Source: Candidatus Parcubacteria bacterium
GTDB taxonomy: Bacteria; Patescibacteriota; Minisyncoccia; Phycocordibacterales; Phycocordibacteraceae
NCBI GenBank assembly: GCA_027310925.1
Contig: DAICZX010000067.1
Location: 1-17,754 of the forward strand
Reading direction: 5' to 3'
Length of the DNA: 17,754 nucleotides
The translations under genes were made by a program, and so were the position numbers. Below the pieces are notes generated by a model. It saw only the letters and a list, made by a program, of their open reading frames with translations. It was not told the DNA's origin and made no database searches. Each line of letters begins with the position of its first letter. Within the stretch, counting starts at the first letter, position 1. Below are positions 14,524 through 17,754 of the stretch, piece after piece.

Positions 14524-15733
14524 AATAAGTACGGACAAAATCTGCCCGATAGTTGTCGAAACGTCCGTTAAGGATTGCCTGCCGCGCGCCAGCGACGAGA
14601 TTGAGGATGAAGCCAACGTTGTGCATCGAGGCAATGATGGAGCCAAGCGTTTCGCCTGCACGAACCAAATGCGATACATAGGCGCGGGTAAACTGTTCAG
14701 TACCTGGGATAACGGTTTCCGGATCAAGCGGAGAAAAATCATCACGATACTTTCCATTTCTCAAGTGAATAACACCCTGATTGGTGTAGATTGAACCGTG
14801 ACGACCGATCCGTGTTGCTGCAACGCAATCGAACAGATCCATGCCATTCGCGATGCCCTCGAGAATATCTCCCGGTTCACCAATACCAAGGAAATGACGC
14901 GGTAGCGCCTCAGGAAGTTCGTTAACTGCCGCCGCGAGCGCATCCCTCATATCCTCCTTTGAGAAGGAGCCTCCGATGCCGATTCCGTCAAAACCAAGCG
15001 CAGCAATCGTTTTCGCAGATTCTCGACGCAGATCCTCATATCGGCCACCCTGGACGATACCAAAGAGTGCTTGTTTTTTGTTCGCACTGAGGTTTTGCTG
15101 GTGCGCTTTAAGTGAACGGTTTGCCCAACGATGGGTACGTTCCATCGCCTCGCGTTGGTAATCGTATAACTCATTCGGCGATGTGCACTCATCGAAAGCA
15201 AAGAAGATGTCCGCGCCAAGTGCATGCTGAATTTCAACTGAACGCTCTGGAGTAAAGCGGTGTAATGAGCCGTCGAGATGCGAGGTGAAGGAGACGCCCT
15301 CGTCGTCGATTATGGCGAGTTGTCCATGTTGACTCGCCACATCTTCGTCGTATACCGTGACAACTCCTTCATTAGCTACATCCGATTTTACAAATTTCGA
15401 AATTGTCTTTCCAAAAGCTGCGCCGAGCGAAAAAACTTGGAATCCACCTGAATCAGTCATGGTCGGACCTTGCCAGGCCATGAACTTTCCGAGGCCACCG
15501 GCATCCTGAACTATTTTCTCGCCCGGTCGCAGGTAAAGATGGTAGGTATTTGCCAGCACGGCTTCAGCACCAAGTACCGTGAGTGCGCTCGGCAGGACGC
15601 CCTTCACATTCGCCTTAGTGCCAACCGGTATAAAGGCCGGTGTATGAATGACGCCATGAGGCGTAGTAATACTGCCCGCGCGCGCGCCGCTTCGTGGCAT
15701 ACGATTTTCTATCACAAAGGAGATTGCGCTCAT
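14516..15733 (-). CDS. tgt: tRNA-guanine transglycosylase family protein lacking the zinc cysteines
   Basis: This 405-residue TIM-barrel protein of the TGT family exchanges G34 of certain tRNAs for a queuosine precursor in canonical members. Catalytic acids are in place: D94 in TDSGGFQVFSL, D181 in FDECT, and nucleophile D302 in DLFDCV. Q228-G-G and the KYRDDFSPLDPE segment also fit. Three features are odd. The zinc motif C-x-C-x2-C after LDPE is replaced (T340, I342, T345 by alignment), while the fourth ligand H371 remains. The substrate-pocket loop GGLAVGE reads GGSFSKE (254-260). About 38 residues are inserted after FSLG (roughly 105-143). The protein may be a structural variant of Tgt or a paralogue with another substrate. 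It overlaps uvrB by 8 nt and heads the uvr block. Confidence 0.88.
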   Translation of the reverse strand: MSAISFVIENRMPRSGARAGSITTPHGVIHTPAFIPVGTKANVKGVLPSALTVLGAEAVLANTYHLYLRPGEKIVQDAGGLGKFMAWQGPTMTDSGGFQVFSLGAAFGKTISKFVKSDVANEGVVTVYDEDVASQHGQLAIIDDEGVSFTSHLDGSLHRFTPERSVEIQHALGADIFFAFDECTSPNELYDYQREAMERTHRWANRSLKAHQQNLSANKKQALFGIVQGGRYEDLRRESAKTIAALGFDGIGIGGSFSKEDMRDALAAAVNELPEALPRHFLGIGEPGDILEGIANGMDLFDCVAATRIGRHGSIYTNQGVIHLRNGKYRDDFSPLDPETVIPGTEQFTRAYVSHLVRAGETLGSIIASMHNVGFILNLVAGARQAILNGRFDNYRADFVRTYYG

Positions 15734-15761
15734 CCCCCCACCCTAACGTATCAACGCAGTA

Positions 15762-15789
15762 TTGACAAACAGTGATAATTGAGTATTGT
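15762..15789 (+). promoter_or_regulatory. Sigma70-like promoter upstream of the lipoprotein gene
   Basis: A consensus TTGACA (15762-15767) and TATTGT (15784-15789) are 16 bp apart, giving a start near 15796. A second option nearer the gene is TTTGAT (15803-15808) with TATTAT (15825-15830), also 16 bp apart. Confidence 0.5.
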
Positions 15790-15799
15790 GAATCCAGGT

Positions 15800-15823
15800 A
15801 GGTTTGATCAGATTGATCAACCT
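15800..15823. promoter_or_regulatory. Imperfect palindrome with repeated TTGATCA, candidate operator or leader hairpin
   Basis: AGGTTTGATCA and TTGATCAACCT face each other across GA, with one extra T on the left arm; TTGATCA also occurs twice in direct orientation 9 bp apart. It lies just after the start expected from the TTGACA promoter and overlaps the -35 region of the alternative promoter. It could be a repressor site or an mRNA hairpin ahead of the ribosome binding site. Confidence 0.4.
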
Positions 15824-15846
15824 CTATTATGAGTTAGGAGGTCTTT

Positions 15847-16467
15847 ATGAGACAGGTGGTAACCGTTCTGTTACTAATCCTCTTCGGATTATTGGGGGCA
15901 TGCGCGAGCACCGGGACAATCCGTCAAGGGAATGGATTCTCCGGCACGTATGCCGTTGTGCCTGAGGCAGGCAACATTCCTTATGTACCTGAGTCAAACG
16001 GGAAACAGGCGAGGTGGTCAAATGTGGAGCTGTCTCAGGTGCTGTACCTGGACAAGTACTGCCAGGAAAAACTTTTTCCCCAGCTACCCGGTTGGGCGCA
16101 GGCGATAGTAAAAGAGGGTGGATGGTCTGCCCTTGTCATTGCGATCGGTGAAGGAGGTTTCGCGGCAGCATTTCCTGGAGCGAACATTGCTCGGTATATG
16201 CTCGGCGGACTTGGATACGGCTTCGCCGCTGGGACCAATACCGGTCGATATCGGCAAAGCACGAGTGAGAAAGCCGCACAATCATATTGTGTGGCCCGAC
16301 AAGTACAGGATGCCGGCCAGCGTTACGGTATCCTAGGAGGGATTGAAATAATCCCTTGGTATGGGAATGGTCGTGTGTCACTCCCAAAAGCGACCGACAG
16401 TGTCGACCAGCCGTCGACGCGATACCTTTCCCAAGGTGGGAATATTCCACTTCCACCTAATCAATAG
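15847..16467 (+). CDS. Predicted lipoprotein, glycine-rich, unknown function
   Basis: This 206-residue protein has an N-terminal lipoprotein signal (MRQVV, hydrophobic core, lipobox LGAC with C19), so it should be exported and lipid-anchored. After a variable region there is a segment with C-W-G content (VLYLDKYCQEKLF), then a Gly/Ala-rich hydrophobic stretch (about 95-135: GEGGFAAAF, MLGGLGYGFAAGTNTG) reminiscent of glycine-zipper proteins, a helix with a second Cys and a Pro/Ser-rich tail. I recognise no family. AGGAGGT (15836-15842) lies 4 nt before the ATG, a much stronger site than those of the uvr genes. It is the only confident protein gene on the plus strand, is divergent from tgt, and ends at a strong intrinsic terminator. 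Confidence 0.8.
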   Translation: MRQVVTVLLLILFGLLGACASTGTIRQGNGFSGTYAVVPEAGNIPYVPESNGKQARWSNVELSQVLYLDKYCQEKLFPQLPGWAQAIVKEGGWSALVIAIGEGGFAAAFPGANIARYMLGGLGYGFAAGTNTGRYRQSTSEKAAQSYCVARQVQDAGQRYGILGGIEIIPWYGNGRVSLPKATDSVDQPSTRYLSQGGNIPLPPNQ

Positions 16468-16483
16468 CGCAATAGGAGGCGCT

Positions 16484-16522
16484 AAATAGGTGATGGACCG
16501 CAATCCATCACCTATTTTTATT
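16484..16522 (+). terminator. Strong intrinsic terminator of the lipoprotein gene
   Basis: A 14-bp perfect stem (16484-16497 with 16504-16517), a 6-nt loop and a TTTTTATTAT tail begin 17 nt after the lipoprotein stop. On the minus strand the tail is weak. Confidence 0.9.
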
Positions 16523-16533
16523 ATAGGAGAAAC

Positions 16534-16550
16534 CTCCGGCGAAGCCGGAG
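16534..16550 (-). terminator. Short GC-rich hairpin, possible minus-strand terminator
   Basis: CTCCGGC and GCCGGAG pair with a 3-nt loop. On the minus strand GTTTCTCC follows, a weak T-rich tail. It could end the minus-strand transcript of the 51-residue gene. Confidence 0.35.
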
Positions 16551-16676
16551 TGTACGTTTGAAGGCAACGCCGTATCCGAAATTACTATCCGCCCGACGTA
16601 GGCACAGATACAAACGCGCAATTCGCCAGCACCGTTCGAATGGGTCATTGCATGGTCATGTGCCACAAAGGTTCGT

Positions 16677-16832
16677 CTACGAAAATCCGACTTCGCCTGT
16701 GTCAAACAGGCAAACACAAAGCCACCGGCCCTTAGGCCGGTGGCCGGTCAAGACAACCGCCTCACCGGCCACTGCATCTGTTGTGGTGATGACTATAAAT
16801 ACGCAACAGATTATCAACAGAACCGTCCTCAT
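16677..16832 (-). CDS. Small exported peptide of 51 residues, unknown
   Basis: An ATG at 16832 is preceded by AGGAGGT (16838-16844) with 5-nt spacing, one of the best ribosome binding sites in the window. The product starts MRTVLLIICCVFIVITTT, a clear signal-peptide or membrane segment with likely cleavage after a small residue near DAVAGEA. The mature part is only about 25 residues (VVLTGHRPKGRWLCVCLFD...) with a C-x-C pair. I recognise no family. A 10-bp GC-rich hairpin (16721-16744) lies within the frame, so the true 3' end may differ: either the hairpin ends the transcript, or the mature part is truncated or frame-shifted. Confidence 0.5.
   Translation of the reverse strand: MRTVLLIICCVFIVITTTDAVAGEAVVLTGHRPKGRWLCVCLFDTGEVGFS
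16721..16744 (-). terminator. 10-bp GC-rich hairpin inside the small exported ORF
   Basis: GCCACCGGCC (16721-16730) and GGCCGGTGGC (16735-16744) form a perfect stem with loop CTTA. On the minus strand CTTTGTGTTTG follows, a broken T-tract. It has the shape of an intrinsic terminator but sits inside a well-initiated reading frame. Confidence 0.4.
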
Positions 16833-16929
16833 AGAACACCTCCTATTCTATTACCAGTCGTATCCTTCCCGGCCTGCTTGGTTGGTGTCCATGGCGGTCG
16901 TTACACCACTTACTCTTCATTTATTGAGC

Positions 16930-16962
16930 ATAAAAAAATCGCACGTTGTTAGCGTGCGATTT
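16930..16962 (-). terminator. Intrinsic terminator for the barrel-like gene transcript
   Basis: AAATCGCACG (16936-16945) and CGTGCGATTT (16953-16962) form a 10-bp stem with a 7-nt loop. Read on the minus strand the stem is followed directly by a run of T (its last three bases plus four more). It lies 155 nt after the stop of the gene at 17118 and before the small exported gene. Confidence 0.8.
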
Positions 16963-17007
16963 CAACTTGAGCCGAGTTTGAACCAGCTATCTCCTATAGC
17001 CTAGTCC

Positions 17008-17044
17008 GACGAGAACCATGTTCGTGTTCGACGTGGTTCTCGTC
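17008..17044. repeat. 11-bp perfect hairpin in the 3' region of the barrel-like gene
   Basis: GACGAGAACCA (17008-17018) and TGGTTCTCGTC (17034-17044) form a perfect stem with a 15-nt loop. No T-run follows on either strand. The 285 nt between the two minus-strand genes (16833-17117) hold no convincing ORF, only this hairpin and the terminator at 16930-16962. It may be a structured 3' UTR or a small RNA. Confidence 0.55.
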
Positions 17045-17117
17045 ATTGTGCTCCGGAATGCAGCATATAGCGCAAGGTGCCTGTCCATGCCTGGCAAAAG
17101 TTTCCACATGACTTCCG

Positions 17118-17660
17118 TCACCAGACCTTTCCAATCCCCACTCCGGGAACGTCCGTATCAGTATTGTTAAGAGTATTGATAACAGTATCGTTGGGGATCA
17201 TTACCCGAATCCAATGCGCATTGACCGTGTAGTGTTTTATCCTGTACGCCACACTGGCCACAACTACTACTCCAATCCCGTGCTTGTCCACATATCCTCC
17301 GTTTGTGGACAAACTATGCGCAGTGGCACAGTAGGCGTAGGGGCCTGCCCCAAGACTTACCGACCAACGGGAGTGAGCGCTTGTGAAAGGAATCCGCCAC
17401 TGTAGCACAGGAGCGATCCCATCCCTTTTTACAAAACCAAGTGGATTCCCTTCATTGAGAAATATGAACGAAATCCCAATCTTTTTTGACACACTCAACT
17501 TAATGTCGAGCGATGCACTCGTACTTGTCGGGTCCTTATATGAATTCACACGGGTTTGGCCAAAATACGCAACCACCCCCCCTCCATGGGAATCAGCATG
17601 AGAGACGTTCACTACACTGCCAATCATCATCACCAGTATTACGGCAAATAGCTGACGCAT
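17118..17660 (-). CDS. Exported beta-strand-rich protein, outer-membrane-barrel-like
   Basis: From the ATG at 17660 this is a 180-residue protein with a signal peptide (MRQLFAVILVMMIG..., probable cleavage after SHA at about residue 22). The mature part is a chain of amphipathic strands (GGGVVAYFGQTRVN, LDIKLSVSKKIGISFIF, RWSVSLGAGPYAY, GVVVVASVAYRI, TVNAHWIRVMI, DTDVPGVGIGKVW). The closing NTDTDV..GVGIG..W pattern recalls small outer-membrane barrels such as PagL-like proteins, but the PagL catalytic H-x-S is not seen and the C-terminal residue is Trp rather than Phe. I would not name an activity. AGGAGGT lies 7 nt before the ATG. A GTG at 17669 in the same frame overlaps that ribosome binding site and is rejected. 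Confidence 0.72.
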   Translation of the reverse strand: MRQLFAVILVMMIGSVVNVSHADSHGGGVVAYFGQTRVNSYKDPTSTSASLDIKLSVSKKIGISFIFLNEGNPLGFVKRDGIAPVLQWRIPFTSAHSRWSVSLGAGPYAYCATAHSLSTNGGYVDKHGIGVVVVASVAYRIKHYTVNAHWIRVMIPNDTVINTLNNTDTDVPGVGIGKVW

Positions 17661-17735
17661 GACAACCACCTCCTCGGTAGATTAAATGATCTTCTTCCCA
17701 CGACGAATGTACTTACGTCCGCCGTGTCTTTTTAG

Positions 17736-17741
17736 ATTATA
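17736..17741 (-). promoter_or_regulatory. -10 box of the barrel-like gene
   Basis: TATAAT on the minus strand gives a leader of about 70 nt before the ATG at 17660. The matching -35 would lie beyond the window edge, so this promoter cannot be confirmed. Confidence 0.4.
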
Positions 17742-17754
17742 AACTAATTATTTT

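Noticed and set aside
14524..14757. Upstream extension of the uvrB frame (78 extra residues)
   Set aside because: It is an out-of-frame reading of the tgt 3' end. The canonical UvrB N-terminus begins at the ATG at 14523.
16478..16560. 22-codon ORF (MDRNPS...) after the lipoprotein gene with GGAGG upstream
   Set aside because: The spacing to the GGAGG is 12 nt, and the frame is made mostly of the terminator stem and the next hairpin.
16508..16717. Minus-strand frame of 69 codons downstream of the small exported ORF
   Set aside because: It has only a GTG start without a ribosome binding site, overlaps two hairpins and shows no motif. It is kept only as a possible frameshifted tail of the 51-residue gene.
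16971..16987. tRNA T-arm-like sequence (GGTTCAAAC loop, minus strand)
   Set aside because: A 5-bp stem can be drawn, but no acceptor stem, D-arm or U33-containing anticodon loop fits around it. It is not a tRNA, and no tmRNA tag reading frame is seen.
16558..17004. Open frame of 148 codons on the plus strand
   Set aside because: It runs through the minus-strand small exported gene, two hairpins and a terminator. It has no ribosome binding site and a composition rich in Arg, Ser and His.

Overview
The window looks like part of a Patescibacteria (CPR) chromosome, most likely Parcubacteria-like. This is inferred from protein style: a cytosolic PAS histidine kinase with a Parcubacteria-type H box, a REC-REC response regulator, a DUF2339 membrane protein, a miniaturised UvrC and a compact gene layout. 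UGA is used as a normal stop (DUF2339 gene, uvrC, ddl, protease), so this is not a code-25 lineage. Nearly every gene lies on the minus strand. There are no rRNA genes, CRISPR arrays or insertion sequences.

Layout from left to right: (1) 1-145, a hairpin and a probable remnant of a PPOX-type flavoprotein gene. (2) 137-1942, a DUF2339 multi-pass membrane protein. (3) 2140-2806, five tRNAs on both strands: Ala(GGC), Ala(CGC), Pro(GGG), Val(CAC), Pro(CGG). (4) 2952-6141, a signalling cluster read right to left: STAS/SpoIIAA-like protein, DUF1059 protein, cytosolic PAS/PAS histidine kinase, double-receiver regulator. (5) 6262-7197, a membrane-anchored trypsin-like protease without a PDZ domain, then tRNA-Ala(TGC). 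(6) 7454-15733, a tightly packed minus-strand block tgt-uvrB-uvrA-uvrC-ddl, plus a possible 26-codon gene after ddl. It holds the whole UvrABC nucleotide-excision-repair set. (7) 15762-17754, a different-looking end with three small exported proteins (a lipoprotein, a 51-residue peptide and a beta-strand-rich barrel-like protein), each with a strong AGGAGGT ribosome binding site, separated by hairpins and terminators.

The most notable observation is that three metalloprotein relatives in the tgt-uvr block have lost canonical metal-binding cysteines. The TGT homologue lacks all three zinc cysteines and has a changed substrate-pocket loop. UvrC lacks the four Fe-S cysteines, the central region and the C-terminal HhH domain. 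UvrA lacks about 110 residues and has one zinc cysteine replaced by Asp. A second pattern is that three genes (DUF2339, protease, ddl) have a -10 hexamer only 6-7 nt before the ATG, as expected for leaderless mRNAs, while the right-end genes use strong Shine-Dalgarno sites. All alignments behind these statements were made from memory of E. coli, Z. mobilis and G. stearothermophilus family members; no search was run.
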